A stretch of DNA of 64,000 nucleotides from Paenibacillus urinalis (lineage in GTDB: Bacteria; Bacillota; Bacilli; Paenibacillales; Paenibacillaceae), in contig NZ_CP118108.1 in NCBI RefSeq assembly GCF_028747985.1, forward strand, positions 2,547,501 to 2,611,500, written 5' to 3'. The translations under genes were made by a program, and so were the position numbers. The notes under the pieces are model-generated. The model ran no database searches. It had not been told where the DNA came from and saw nothing but the letters and a program-made list of their open reading frames with translations. Shown here piece after piece: positions 9,838 to 18,710 of the stretch; position 1 is the stretch's first letter, and each line of letters starts with the position of its first letter.

Positions 9838-10770
9838 GTGGGAAGCTATGTTGTTAAACGTTTGCTAATATCTGTACCGCTTCTGCTCATCATTTCTTTT
9901 GTCACATTTATATTCGTTAACTTGTCTCCTGTAGGACCGGCTGAGGCCGTCCTGCAGGCACAAGGCGTACCCGTCATTACAGAAGAGCTGATCCTTCAGA
10001 CCGAACAAGAGCTTGGTATGGATCAGCCGCTGTTCATTCAATTCTTCCATTGGTTAACGAACGTAATACAGCTGGATTTTGGTCACTCTTTTGTGGATGG
10101 AGAACCTGTCAGCGCCTTAATCGGCCCTGCTTTTATGAATACACTCAAGCTTACACTTGTCTCTTCTGTGGCCATCATCATCCTGTCGATCGTGCTTGGT
10201 ATCATATGTGCACTTCATGAAGGGAAGCTGCTCGACCAATCCATCAGAGGATTCTCATTCATTCTGACCTCGCTGCCGCCTTACTGGCTGGCCGCACTTC
10301 TCATATTTTACTTCTCGGTTAAACTGGATCTCTTGCCTACCAGCGGGATGGGCAGCTATCAGCATTATATTCTGCCTGTGCTTGTGATCTCGGTAAGCTA
10401 TGCCGGCATCTATTTCCGAAATGTCCGCAGCTCCATGCTGAACAATCTTCACGAGGATTATGTACTGTATGCGCGTGCCAGCGGCATCAAGGAGCGAAAG
10501 GTGATTATGCATTTGCTGAGAAATTCACTCCAGGTCGCTGTTTCCATATTTTGTTTGGCAGTCCCTGTCATTCTCGGCAGTACCGTCGTTATAGAGAATG
10601 TATTCGCATGGCCAGGACTCAGCTCACTCAGCGTGAAGTCGATTCTCAGTCGGGATTTTCCAGTTATTCAAGCCTTTGTGCTTATACTGGCAGTATCCTT
10701 TGTCCTGTTCAATACGATCGCTGACATTGTCAATGCCATGCTCAATCCCAAGCTAAGGAATGATCTATAA
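9838..10770 (+). CDS. cntB: Metallophore ABC permease CntB
   Basis: A 310-residue DppB/NikB-type permease with about six membrane helices. It begins MGSYVVKRLLISVPLLL and has the family EAA-like loop near YVLYARASGIKERKV. GTG start with GGAAGGAG about 8 nt upstream. It abuts cntC directly and pairs with it to form the channel. Confidence 0.9.
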   Translation: MGSYVVKRLLISVPLLLIISFVTFIFVNLSPVGPAEAVLQAQGVPVITEELILQTEQELGMDQPLFIQFFHWLTNVIQLDFGHSFVDGEPVSALIGPAFMNTLKLTLVSSVAIIILSIVLGIICALHEGKLLDQSIRGFSFILTSLPPYWLAALLIFYFSVKLDLLPTSGMGSYQHYILPVLVISVSYAGIYFRNVRSSMLNNLHEDYVLYARASGIKERKVIMHLLRNSLQVAVSIFCLAVPVILGSTVVIENVFAWPGLSSLSVKSILSRDFPVIQAFVLILAVSFVLFNTIADIVNAMLNPKLRNDL

Positions 10771-11667
10771 ATGAGAGTCTGGAGAAATTTGAGAAGAGAC
10801 AAGCTGGCTGTCACAAGCCTTATTATTTTGGTTTCAACGATCGTGCTCGGCATTTTCGCACCGTGGTTTGCTCCACATGATCCGCTCAAGGTAAATATGG
10901 CGCTGCGTTACAATACACCATCATGGGAATACCTCTTAGGAAATGATCATCTCGGAAGATGTATTCTGTCCCGCTTAATATATGGGATTCGTCCGAGCGT
11001 GCTATGGGTGATCGCCGCACTCGCTATATCTTTGATTTTTGGTGGCGCGATGGGCTTCCTGGCCGGTTATTTTAGAGGAAAAGTAGACGCTCTTATTATG
11101 AGATTATGTGATATCGTGCTCTCATTCCCCGGATACGTGATGACTCTGGCGATTATTGGAGTATTCGGCGTGGGGCTTACGAACATCCTCATTGCGTTTA
11201 TCGTGATGAAGTGGGCATGGTTTGCCAGAATGATCCGAACGGCTGTTATGCAATATACGGAGTCGAATTATATCCGCTTCTCCAAAGCCGCTGGAACGAG
11301 TAGTACTCGCATCATATTCAAGCATCTCTTGCCTCTGACTCTATCGGATATTGCCGTGCTTGCGAGCAGCTCACTAGGCTCGATGATTCTGCAAATTTCC
11401 GGATTCTCCTTCTTGGGTCTCGGTATTCAAGCTCCGAGTCCGGAATGGGGCATGATGCTGAACGAAGCAAGAGAAGTGATGTTTACGAGACCCGAGCTGA
11501 TGCTCGCCCCGGGTATTGCTATCATACTAGTCGTTACGAGCTTCAATTTCTTGTCGGATGCGCTTCAGAAAGCCATGGATCCCAAGCTCGCAGGAATGAA
11601 ATTCAAAGAGAGAAGAGCTCGCAGAAATATCTTCATGAAATATAAAGGTGAAGAGGCGGTGAGATAG
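10771..11667 (+). CDS. cntC: Metallophore ABC permease CntC
   Basis: A 298-residue DppC/NikC-type permease. It shows the N-terminal helix of this subfamily, LGNDHLGRCILSRLIYGIR (DHLGR motif) and the loop YIRFSKAAGTSSTRI. The ATG begins at the base after the cntB stop codon, so translation is coupled. Confidence 0.9.
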   Translation: MRVWRNLRRDKLAVTSLIILVSTIVLGIFAPWFAPHDPLKVNMALRYNTPSWEYLLGNDHLGRCILSRLIYGIRPSVLWVIAALAISLIFGGAMGFLAGYFRGKVDALIMRLCDIVLSFPGYVMTLAIIGVFGVGLTNILIAFIVMKWAWFARMIRTAVMQYTESNYIRFSKAAGTSSTRIIFKHLLPLTLSDIAVLASSSLGSMILQISGFSFLGLGIQAPSPEWGMMLNEAREVMFTRPELMLAPGIAIILVVTSFNFLSDALQKAMDPKLAGMKFKERRARRNIFMKYKGEEAVR

Positions 11668-12501
11668 ATGGGAAATGTTCTTGAAGTGGAAGGATTGAAT
11701 ATTTGGAACACCCAAACTGGACAAAAAATTGTACACGATGTTTCCTTTCAACTGAGAAACGGCAGCTGTCTTGCGATCGTAGGCGAGAGCGGCAGCGGTA
11801 AGACGATCACCTGCAGATCGATCATGCGGCTGAATAAGGGCTGGCTCGGGCAAGAAGGGACGATTATATTTAAAGGCGAACACCTGAACAAATTAGCAGA
11901 GAAGGAAATGAGAAAAAAAAGAGGGAAAGAGCTGTGCATGATTCTGCAGAATGGAATGAGCGCATTTGATCCTTCCAGCGTAATCGGGGTTCATCTGCAA
12001 GAGACGCTGTCAGAGCATTACGGCTGGAACAAAAAAGAAATCGTCAGACGCATGTCCGCAGCGATGGAGCAAGTGATGCTCAAAAATCCAATCGACGTGA
12101 TGGATAAGTATCCGCATCAGCTGTCAGGCGGTATGCTGCAGCGTGTGATGATTGCGCTCGCCCTGGTCCTTGAGCCGGATCTGATTATTGCGGACGAACC
12201 TACGACCGCGCTTGACAGCATAGCGCAATATGAAGTTCTGGAGCAATTTGCGAGACTAAGAGCACAGCTCGGCTGTTCTATGCTGTTTATCTCACATGAT
12301 CTGGCTGCCGTGAAGAAGCTGGCCGACGAGGTTATGGTCATGAAGGATGGCAGGGTGGTAGAGCGCGGTTCTGTTCAGAAGATCTTCTATGGACCTGAGC
12401 ATGATTATACGAAATACTTGGTGTCCAGCAGAATGACACTTAGCAATCATTTTAAAAGATTGATGGGGGCGAACACCATTGCTGAAGGTGGATCGAGTTG
12501 A
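11668..12501 (+). CDS. cntD: Metallophore ABC ATPase CntD
   Basis: A 277-residue oligopeptide/nickel-type ATPase: Walker A GESGSGKT (about 37), signature LSGGMLQR (about 152), Walker B LIIADEPTTALD and H-loop ISHDL. It starts at the base after the cntC stop and overlaps cntF by 23 nt. Confidence 0.9.
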   Translation: MGNVLEVEGLNIWNTQTGQKIVHDVSFQLRNGSCLAIVGESGSGKTITCRSIMRLNKGWLGQEGTIIFKGEHLNKLAEKEMRKKRGKELCMILQNGMSAFDPSSVIGVHLQETLSEHYGWNKKEIVRRMSAAMEQVMLKNPIDVMDKYPHQLSGGMLQRVMIALALVLEPDLIIADEPTTALDSIAQYEVLEQFARLRAQLGCSMLFISHDLAAVKKLADEVMVMKDGRVVERGSVQKIFYGPEHDYTKYLVSSRMTLSNHFKRLMGANTIAEGGSS

Positions 12502-13219
12502 GAAATCATACAAAAAAGGCGGATTATTCTCCGGCAAAAAGCAGCAGATCTTAAAGAAGGTAAGCTTCGACTGTGCGGATGGAGAATGCCTTGGGATTAT
12601 TGGTGAGAGTGGAAGCGGGAAGTCCACATTGGGACGGTTAATTTTAGGGATCGAGAAGCCTGATATTGGCACCGTGACATGGAATGGTCAAAATGTGCTG
12701 GACAGGAAAGTACGAGCCGGCAGTATCAGTGCGGTATTTCAGGATTACACTTCATCGATCAACCCTTTTTTCACAGTGGAAGAGGCCATTAGAGAACCAT
12801 TAAGAGGCACGGATGTTCAGGATGTGGATGCATTAATTGATCTGCTGCTAACACAAGTCGGACTAAATGCTTCTTATCGAAAAATGTATCCCCATGAGCT
12901 GTCAGGCGGACAGGCTCAGAGGGTATGTATTGCAAGAGCTCTATCTACATTTCCCAAATGCATCGTATTGGATGAAGCCATCAGCTCATTGGATGTATCG
13001 ATTCAGGTTCAGATCCTGGAGCTTCTGAAGCAATTAAAGTCCATCTATGATATGAGCTATGTATTCATCACCCATGACATTCAAGCAGCAGCCTACCTAT
13101 GCGACCGAGTGATCATCTTCAAGGATGGGCAGGTTGAGGAAATAGTAACGGTGGATCAACTGAAGGAAGTAGAGACCCCGTACGCCAGAACGTTATTGCG
13201 ATCATTAATCACAATATAG
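12479..13219 (+). CDS. cntF: Metallophore ABC ATPase CntF
   Basis: A 246-residue second ATPase of the importer: Walker A GESGSGKST (about 42), signature LSGGQAQR, Walker B IVLDEAISSLD, H-loop ITHDI. The start is a TTG inside cntD with GGGGG about 8 nt upstream. Alanine replaces proline after the Walker B glutamate, which is common in this subfamily. Confidence 0.88.
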   Translation: MLKVDRVEKSYKKGGLFSGKKQQILKKVSFDCADGECLGIIGESGSGKSTLGRLILGIEKPDIGTVTWNGQNVLDRKVRAGSISAVFQDYTSSINPFFTVEEAIREPLRGTDVQDVDALIDLLLTQVGLNASYRKMYPHELSGGQAQRVCIARALSTFPKCIVLDEAISSLDVSIQVQILELLKQLKSIYDMSYVFITHDIQAAAYLCDRVIIFKDGQVEEIVTVDQLKEVETPYARTLLRSLITI

Positions 13220-13259
13220 ATCATTCCATAGATGCTGCAGTTTACAAGCAAGGAGGAAC

Positions 13260-14459
13260 ATGAAGAACATGAAGGGTGCACTATCTTGGCCTTTTCTTCG
13301 ACTATATATTCTGGTACTTCTATACTTCAGTGCCAATGCCATACTTAATGTTATTATACCGCTGCAGGGGGACGAGCGTGGCGCCAGTAACACGACGATC
13401 GGGCTCGTCATGGGAGCTTACTTGTTTACGACCATGTTTTTCCGTCCATGGGCCGGCTCCATGATTTCAAGGTATGGTCCCATCAAGATTCTTCGAGTGA
13501 TATTGGTTACGAATGGGATCGCGCTGATCCTGTATGCCGTGACTGATTTTAATGTATATGTCATTGCCCGCATCCTGCAGGGCGTATCGACGGCCTTTTT
13601 CTCTATGGCACTGCAGATTGGTATTATCGACGCACTCCCGGAAAAGGAGCGTTCCCAAGGGATCTCACTATACTCCTTGTTCTCATATATACCCGGGATC
13701 GTAGGACCCCTGTTTGCACTCATGCTGTGGGAGACAGGCGATGACCGTTACTTTGGAGCGGTGATGATATCGATTGCCTTGCTGACGGGAATTGTCGGAT
13801 ATACAGCTCGAATGACGAAGGATACCGATTCGGCGAAGCCGCAAATGAAGGAGCAGGTGAATGAGCCAGGGACTCGGATGCTCGGGTCTTTTCATCATTT
13901 ATTTACAAACCCGCATTTATTTAAATGCAGTGTTCTGATGCTGGTCGCTTCCGTTGTATTCGGATCCTTCGCCACGTTCATTCCACTCTATTCGGATCAA
14001 ATTACATATGGCAATGCTGCCGTATTTCTCATGATTCAAGCGGCTACGGTGGTCGTCTCCCGTCTCGTCCTGAGAAAGAAGATTCCGTCCGACGGGAAGT
14101 GGCATCCGATGTTTATTGCCGGTACCCTACTGCTGCTGACGTTAGCCGCATTATTCGTGAGTCTGTCGGTAACCATAGGAGCAGTATTGTTCTATATCAG
14201 TGCATTATTCATCGGAATCGCTCAGGCCATTCTATATCCGACGCTTACGACCTATCTGACCTTTGTCTTGCCTGAAGCGCATCGGAACATGCTGATTGGA
14301 CTGTTTATTGCCACTGCCGATCTCGGCGTTTCGCTTGGCGGAGTGGTGATGGGGCCCGTAGCCGATGTGTCCTCTTATTCTCTTATGTATATGATATGTG
14401 CTGGTTTGGGAGCCGCTTTGATTGTTTTTGCATCGATAAAAAGGTTACGAACTGCATAG
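13260..14459 (+). CDS. cntE: MFS metallophore exporter CntE
   Basis: A 399-residue major facilitator protein with about 12 membrane helices. The motif RPWAGSMISRYGPIKI sits in the loop between helices 2 and 3. In S. aureus CntE exports the apo-metallophore. Being last in the cluster, after the importer, matches the staphylococcal gene order exactly. AAGGAGG precedes the ATG; a terminator follows. Confidence 0.88.
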   Translation: MKNMKGALSWPFLRLYILVLLYFSANAILNVIIPLQGDERGASNTTIGLVMGAYLFTTMFFRPWAGSMISRYGPIKILRVILVTNGIALILYAVTDFNVYVIARILQGVSTAFFSMALQIGIIDALPEKERSQGISLYSLFSYIPGIVGPLFALMLWETGDDRYFGAVMISIALLTGIVGYTARMTKDTDSAKPQMKEQVNEPGTRMLGSFHHLFTNPHLFKCSVLMLVASVVFGSFATFIPLYSDQITYGNAAVFLMIQAATVVVSRLVLRKKIPSDGKWHPMFIAGTLLLLTLAALFVSLSVTIGAVLFYISALFIGIAQAILYPTLTTYLTFVLPEAHRNMLIGLFIATADLGVSLGGVVMGPVADVSSYSLMYMICAGLGAALIVFASIKRLRTA

Positions 14460-14472
14460 CTAGAGATGAAGA

Positions 14473-14497
14473 AGTCGCCATACGGCGGCTTTTTTTA
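14473..14497 (+). terminator. Terminator closing the cnt locus
   Basis: Stem AGTCGCC/GGCGGCT with loop ATAC and a run of eight T. Confidence 0.85.
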
Positions 14498-14624
14498 TAT
14501 AGAGATGAATGTGCAAGCTAGCAGATTCCTACTTGTCTTTATGCAGGCTTTACTGATAAAATCTTATCCTAAAAGTTGGGCTGCATTAGGCATGGTTACT
14601 TTATATTAGAAGGAGGGGCTGCAA

Positions 14625-15104
14625 ATGAATTTTGAGATCGTGAGATTTAAGGGAACGGACTTGGAGCAAATCGTTAATTTATTTTATGAAACCGTTCATG
14701 CGGTGAATTCGAAAGATTACTCTGAGGAGCAGGTAAATGCTTGGGCGCCAAGAGATGAGAAGGATTCCAAAATGGGGGCTTGGAAAGAATCGCTGAGCCG
14801 AAATACAACCTTTGTTGCCAAAATCGGAGATAAAATCGTTGGATTTTCAGATTTGAGGCATGATGGGTACTTGGATCGACTGTTTGTCCACAAAGATTAT
14901 CAGGGCATGGGGGTCGCAGGGTCGTTAGTTAGTAGATTGGAAGAAGAGGCGATGAAGTTCAACCTTCCGGAAATAGATACAGAAGCAAGCATTACAGCCA
15001 AGCCATTTTTCGAACGTCAAGGCTATATAGTTGTGAAAGAACAAACGGTTGAGATTAGGGGAGTGAAGTTAACCAATTATAAGATGATTAAACGGTTGAG
15101 GTAA
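14625..15104 (+). CDS. GNAT-family N-acetyltransferase
   Basis: A 159-residue acetyltransferase. The acetyl-CoA loop is seen in YLDRLFVHKDYQGMGVAGSLVSRLE (V-x-x-x-x-Q-x-x-G-x-A). The N-terminal FYETVHAVNSKDYSEEQVNAWAP resembles the YafP/PhnO-like group. Substrate unknown. AAGGAGGGG precedes the ATG; no operon partner is obvious. Confidence 0.85.
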   Translation: MNFEIVRFKGTDLEQIVNLFYETVHAVNSKDYSEEQVNAWAPRDEKDSKMGAWKESLSRNTTFVAKIGDKIVGFSDLRHDGYLDRLFVHKDYQGMGVAGSLVSRLEEEAMKFNLPEIDTEASITAKPFFERQGYIVVKEQTVEIRGVKLTNYKMIKRLR

Positions 15105-15204
15105 AATGATCATTTCGGCTATTACTTGGAACATGTTCAGGCCTGTGTTCAATTAGAGGTTAAATTTTCAAATTTATCTTTATTACCGGTGGGAGGTGAG
15201 ATTT

Positions 15205-15708
15205 ATGAGAAAGGTGGTGCTTATCGGGTCAGGTGGGTCAGGTAAATCCACGCTGGCGAGGCAATTAGGTGAAAGGTTAGGAATAACCGTATATCATCTG
15301 GATGCTCTTTTTTGGAAACCCAACTGGGTTCCCGCTTCTAAGGATGAACAAAAAGACGTTCAGCTTGATCTAGTGGAAAAAGAAGAGTGGATTATTGATG
15401 GAAACTACAGTGGCACAATGGATATCAGACTTCATGCTGCAGATACCATCATTTTCTTGGACATTCATAGAGTCATTTGTGTATATCGTGCATTCAAGCG
15501 AATCATTCAATACCGAAACCATACCAGACCCGATATGGGAGAAGGCTGTCAAGAAAAATTCGATCTAGACTTTTTTAAATGGATATGGAATTATCCCCGA
15601 ACGAAAAGACCTGGCATTCTAAAAAAACTCGAAGAGCTATCTCAAGCTAAGCGAGTGATTATCCTCAAATCCACCAAAGAAGTTGAGCTATTTTTAGAGA
15701 GCATATAG
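15205..15708 (+). CDS. P-loop kinase-like protein (topology modulation family)
   Basis: A 167-residue adenylate-kinase-like P-loop protein. It has Walker A GSGGSGKST at residues 8-16, then YHLDALFWKPNWVP, typical of proteins annotated as DNA topology modulation or FlaR-like. The lid region contains RIIQYRNHTRPDMGEGC. Actual substrate is unknown. An in-frame GTG at 15196 overlaps the GGGAGGTG ribosome site, so the ATG at 15205 is preferred. Confidence 0.8.
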   Translation: MRKVVLIGSGGSGKSTLARQLGERLGITVYHLDALFWKPNWVPASKDEQKDVQLDLVEKEEWIIDGNYSGTMDIRLHAADTIIFLDIHRVICVYRAFKRIIQYRNHTRPDMGEGCQEKFDLDFFKWIWNYPRTKRPGILKKLEELSQAKRVIILKSTKEVELFLESI

Positions 15709-15806
15709 CATCTTTCAGTCACTTCTCATAATCCTCCAGGAGGGAAGAGATCTTAAGGAAATCATTATATCATGGCAGCTTATAGGCAGTTAAGGAGTGA
15801 TTTGAG

Positions 15807-16316
15807 TTGAGATATTTAAAAGACGTTCAAGAACCGGGTATGGGGACTTGGTATTTCGAAATAAATGAGCAAGGTATAGCTTATAGACAGATTGTAATCC
15901 ATGACGATGGCAGTATAATCACATCGAATCGTAAGCACGAACAGCATCATTTTATGTTAGCAGAGCATCCGCTTGATCCTGAGGAACCTTACTACGAAGA
16001 AATCAATCAAGACGAGTTTAATCGGCTGTGGAACCAGCAGCTTGTCACCTCAGCTGAGCACTGGAAACAGACGAAAGGTGAATTTCCTGTTGGCACAAAG
16101 GTCGAAGGGTATATTGAAGCCTTCTTTCCACAGGGCACTCTGATTAACTTATTAACGCAGGATGCGGTGGGCTTAGTAGATTCGGCTCTGCTAGAGTCTC
16201 TTACTCCAGCGGAATGGATGTATCCAGGGTATCGGGTTAAGGCAAGGGTGAGTGGGTACGATGAAATCAATCAGTGGGTGTGTTTAAAGGAGGCGACTGT
16301 GACAGGGGGAAAATAA
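15807..16316 (+). CDS. Hypothetical protein with S1-like C-terminal region
   Basis: A 169-residue soluble protein, TTG start with AAGGAGTGAT upstream. The N-terminal half (GTWYFEINEQGIAYRQIVIHDDG) looks like a small beta fold. The C-terminal 70 residues (VGTKVEGYIEAFFPQGTLINL to GYRVKARVSGYDEINQWVCLKEA) have the spacing of an S1/OB nucleic-acid-binding domain. No family name is secure. Confidence 0.6.
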   Translation: MRYLKDVQEPGMGTWYFEINEQGIAYRQIVIHDDGSIITSNRKHEQHHFMLAEHPLDPEEPYYEEINQDEFNRLWNQQLVTSAEHWKQTKGEFPVGTKVEGYIEAFFPQGTLINLLTQDAVGLVDSALLESLTPAEWMYPGYRVKARVSGYDEINQWVCLKEATVTGGK

Positions 16317-16339
16317 AGAAAGGTCATTTTATCCGACAT

Positions 16340-16558
16340 TCATTCTTTCTCATTTTTAAATTTCTTTTTGAACAAATCAAACTTGATCACATAATCAAAG
16401 AGAGAAGTAATTACAACAGCTCCTATTGGAATCAATGAGTAAGCCCATAGCGGATTATTTGGAGCTTCACCAGTGGGGGCATCAGTTAAAATCGTATAAA
16501 GGACAAAACAATAAATTAGGGCTAAAACAATACCTGTAATGTTTCTATCTTTTCTCAT
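16340..16558 (-). CDS. Small two-helix membrane protein
   Basis: A 72-residue protein with two membrane segments (about 8-25 and 37-57) and a lysine-rich tail. GAGGTGAAAG precedes the ATG on the minus strand. Function unknown; codons look ordinary. Confidence 0.6.
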   Translation of the reverse strand: MRKDRNITGIVLALIYCFVLYTILTDAPTGEAPNNPLWAYSLIPIGAVVITSLFDYVIKFDLFKKKFKNEKE

Positions 16559-17023
16559 AATTGTTCTTTCACCTCAAATTCGCTTAAGAAAAATTTATAA
16601 TATGTACGTATAAATAAACAATAACATTTCTTGATTTATAATGGAATAATTTATGTATTTTTTTGCTCTCCACTGAAAGCCGCCGATTTGCGAGTGAAGG
16701 AAACCAGACGCACAGCCGAATAATATAGAAGTTCGGAGTCAAAAAGGAGAGTTAAATTATCACATTTTTTTTACATATAACTTTAGGATTTTCATCATTA
16801 CAATAAAAATTAAAGCCAGATCCCTTTTAACGTAAAAACAAAAAACCAAAAAAGAAAGTACAAGATCCCGAATATGTATCCCACAACGAATTCCTCCAAA
16901 TAAGATGTTTCGATCTCCTGAATATTTTGGACCAAACGACTTCATAATATCCTTGGTTTGAACAATGCTTCGATCCAATAAAATCACGAGATATGCTTGG
17001 CCAATAAGAGGAGGATTACGTAA
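16559..17023. other. AT-rich intergenic region
   Basis: A 465-bp gap between the small membrane gene and the coat gene. It is notably AT-rich. Apart from a possible 41-residue ORF on the minus strand (16810-16935) I see no terminator, repeat or RNA. A clear promoter for the coat gene was not found, which would fit control by a sporulation sigma factor. Confidence 0.4.
16810..16935 (-). CDS. Possible 41-residue membrane peptide
   Basis: A TTG-initiated frame encodes an amphipathic, acidic start (VQNIQEIETSYLEEF) followed by one aromatic membrane helix (YIFGILYFLFWFFVF) and TLKGIWL. A GGAGG inside the frame could serve a shorter form from a GTG. The amino-acid pattern looks protein-like, but the longer frame overlapping it on the same strand is a competitor. 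Confidence 0.27.
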   Translation of the reverse strand: MVQNIQEIETSYLEEFVVGYIFGILYFLFWFFVFTLKGIWL

Positions 17024-17656
17024 ATGCAATTCCAGCCCAATCACCAAAATATGCAAACGGGTGCAGTATCACCGCAAATGAACCATGGTGGACATGAAAT
17101 GTTCGATGTGCACGAAGTACTGGCAGGGGCTGTCACAACCCTTAACACGTACACCATACTGAGTCAGCACGTCCAAGATCCTGAGCTGAGAGATATCATG
17201 CAGCGCCAGAAGCAGTTTATGGCGGATGAGTACAATACGACGTTAGAGTGCTTTAAATCAGGACAAGATCCATCGATGCCGACTCAGAGCTACAAAATGC
17301 ATCAAGGGAATGATTTTACTTACGGAGTACAGCCAACTCAACCGAACAAGCCGATTCAATCTGCAGCTGAGATTAATGATGAAGTCATTTCCTGCAGCAT
17401 GCTGCATTCAGTTAAGTCCGGTGCAACAGCGAAAACGATGGCTGCATTAGAATCAACCAATCCGGTGGTGCGTCGTGTGCTGGCTGACTCGGTTCCGAAC
17501 TGTATCGAGATGGCATATGAAATTTCGCTGTATCAAAATAAGCATGGCTACTACCAAGTACCACAGCTAACACAGCAGGATATGACACAAATGCAAAATG
17601 GATACGCTCCAGCGCAAACCCAAACACCCATGGGCGGAACAACTTCATTTCATTAA
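17024..17656 (+). CDS. CotF-type spore coat protein
   Basis: A 210-residue member of the coat F family. It has a helical ferritin-like core (HEVLAGAVTTLNTYTILSQHVQDPELRDIMQRQ, ADSVPNCIEMAYEISLYQNKHGYYQVP) and a Gln/Pro/Thr-rich tail. Expected to be made in the mother cell and laid on the spore. AGAGGAGG precedes the ATG. Its presence is the best local sign of an endospore former. Confidence 0.88.
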   Translation: MQFQPNHQNMQTGAVSPQMNHGGHEMFDVHEVLAGAVTTLNTYTILSQHVQDPELRDIMQRQKQFMADEYNTTLECFKSGQDPSMPTQSYKMHQGNDFTYGVQPTQPNKPIQSAAEINDEVISCSMLHSVKSGATAKTMAALESTNPVVRRVLADSVPNCIEMAYEISLYQNKHGYYQVPQLTQQDMTQMQNGYAPAQTQTPMGGTTSFH

Positions 17657-17663
17657 AAAAGGA

Positions 17664-17696
17664 AGCATCGATTCTTAACTGAATCGGTGCTTTTTG
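17664..17696 (+). terminator. Terminator between coat gene and araC-type gene
   Basis: Stem AGCATCGATTC/GAATCGGTGCT with a six-base loop and T-run. It may also act on the opposite strand for the convergent regulator. Confidence 0.8.
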
Positions 17697-17707
17697 CTAT
17701 ATGTGCT

Positions 17708-18541
17708 TCAATCAAACTTGGAAGGCGGAACGTTATAATACTTCTTGAACGCCTTCGAGAAGCTATACGGATCTGGATATCCGAGTAAGCCAGCGATTTG
17801 CTGGACTGTATACTGCTTGCTGTACAGCAGCTCGCGGGCGCGATTCATTTTTAGCTGATAGATATATAGCCCCGGAGTAATCCCCAATGCCTGTTTGAAG
17901 TAGGAAATGAAATATTTCTCCGACATACCTGCCATTACAGCAAGTTCCCGCGCACGGAGCGGCATATGTATTTGTTCTTGAATATGATCCAGTACAGGCT
18001 GAAGGGATTGCAGGCTCGTAATTCTTTTGCGTTCGGGAGCAGGGTTAGCGAATTGGCCTACATATTCTCCTTGCTCATAACATTCCAGGATCTTAGCGAC
18101 TAAGATCGTAAGGCAGCCTTTTAAATGAATTCCTGACATGGATGAGCCAAGCTGATGTTCCTTATAAGCTTTCAAGAACAGGCTGATTTCCTCTGGGACA
18201 AGAGTGCTTGCCATGACACCCGCCAGCTGAAACTGATCCAAGATTCGAAGCTGATCCCCCAAACCAAAGTCAAAATGGGTGTAGAGAAACCTGCAATCGT
18301 CGCCAAGATTCGAAGCGGTGTAAGCTACCTTTGGATTAAAGAGAACTAAATCTCCGGCTGAGGCCAAATGTACGGAATCATTTGTGCGAATCTCAATCTG
18401 CCCTTCTTGGACGTACCACAAGTCGTAATCATGATGCTGCTTGGTCTCGATCCAACCACTCAAATGATGAACTTCTCTGCATGAATTAATTCGCAGCACG
18501 ATATGCTCTGATAAATCTCTGAAAATACTGAAGTTATTCAT
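17708..18541 (-). CDS. AraC-family regulator of the adjacent GH4 gene
   Basis: A 277-residue regulator with an N-terminal cupin sugar-sensing domain (DYDLWYVQEGQIEIRTNDSVHLASAGDLVLF) and two C-terminal helix-turn-helix motifs (MPLRARELAVMAGMSEKYFISYFKQALGITPG; QIAGLLGYPDPYSFSKAFKKYYNVPPSKF). A TTG 45 nt upstream gives a longer frame, but GGGAGAATG fits the ATG at 18541. It diverges from the GH4 gene and is expected to activate it in response to a galactoside or similar sugar. Confidence 0.85.
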   Translation of the reverse strand: MNNFSIFRDLSEHIVLRINSCREVHHLSGWIETKQHHDYDLWYVQEGQIEIRTNDSVHLASAGDLVLFNPKVAYTASNLGDDCRFLYTHFDFGLGDQLRILDQFQLAGVMASTLVPEEISLFLKAYKEHQLGSSMSGIHLKGCLTILVAKILECYEQGEYVGQFANPAPERKRITSLQSLQPVLDHIQEQIHMPLRARELAVMAGMSEKYFISYFKQALGITPGLYIYQLKMNRARELLYSKQYTVQQIAGLLGYPDPYSFSKAFKKYYNVPPSKFD

Positions 18542-18580
18542 ATTCACATTCTCCCATACCATTAGACATATCACTTGTAT

Positions 18581-18695
18581 ATTCAATATATCATAGGTTA
18601 CTAATGGTATATCATTATCGTACTAAATGACATGTTTAGAATACTCTGAGGCATTCAGATATTGAATGTTCAATTCTAAAATATAGTTATTGAAT
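18581..18695. promoter_or_regulatory. Putative AraC binding sites in the divergent promoter region
   Basis: The motif ATTGAAT appears three times: inverted at 18581-18587, as the perfect inverted repeat ATTGAATGTTCAAT at 18661-18674, and again at 18689-18695. Spacing of about 28 bp between the last two sets both on one DNA face only roughly. Inferred operators. Confidence 0.4.
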
Positions 18696-18710
18696 GGAGG
18701 AGATGATGTC

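Noticed and set aside
16760..17056. 98-residue minus-strand frame before the coat gene
   Set aside because: It overlaps the coat gene start and ribosome site, lacks its own ribosome site and has irregular composition; the shorter 41-residue frame is more protein-like.
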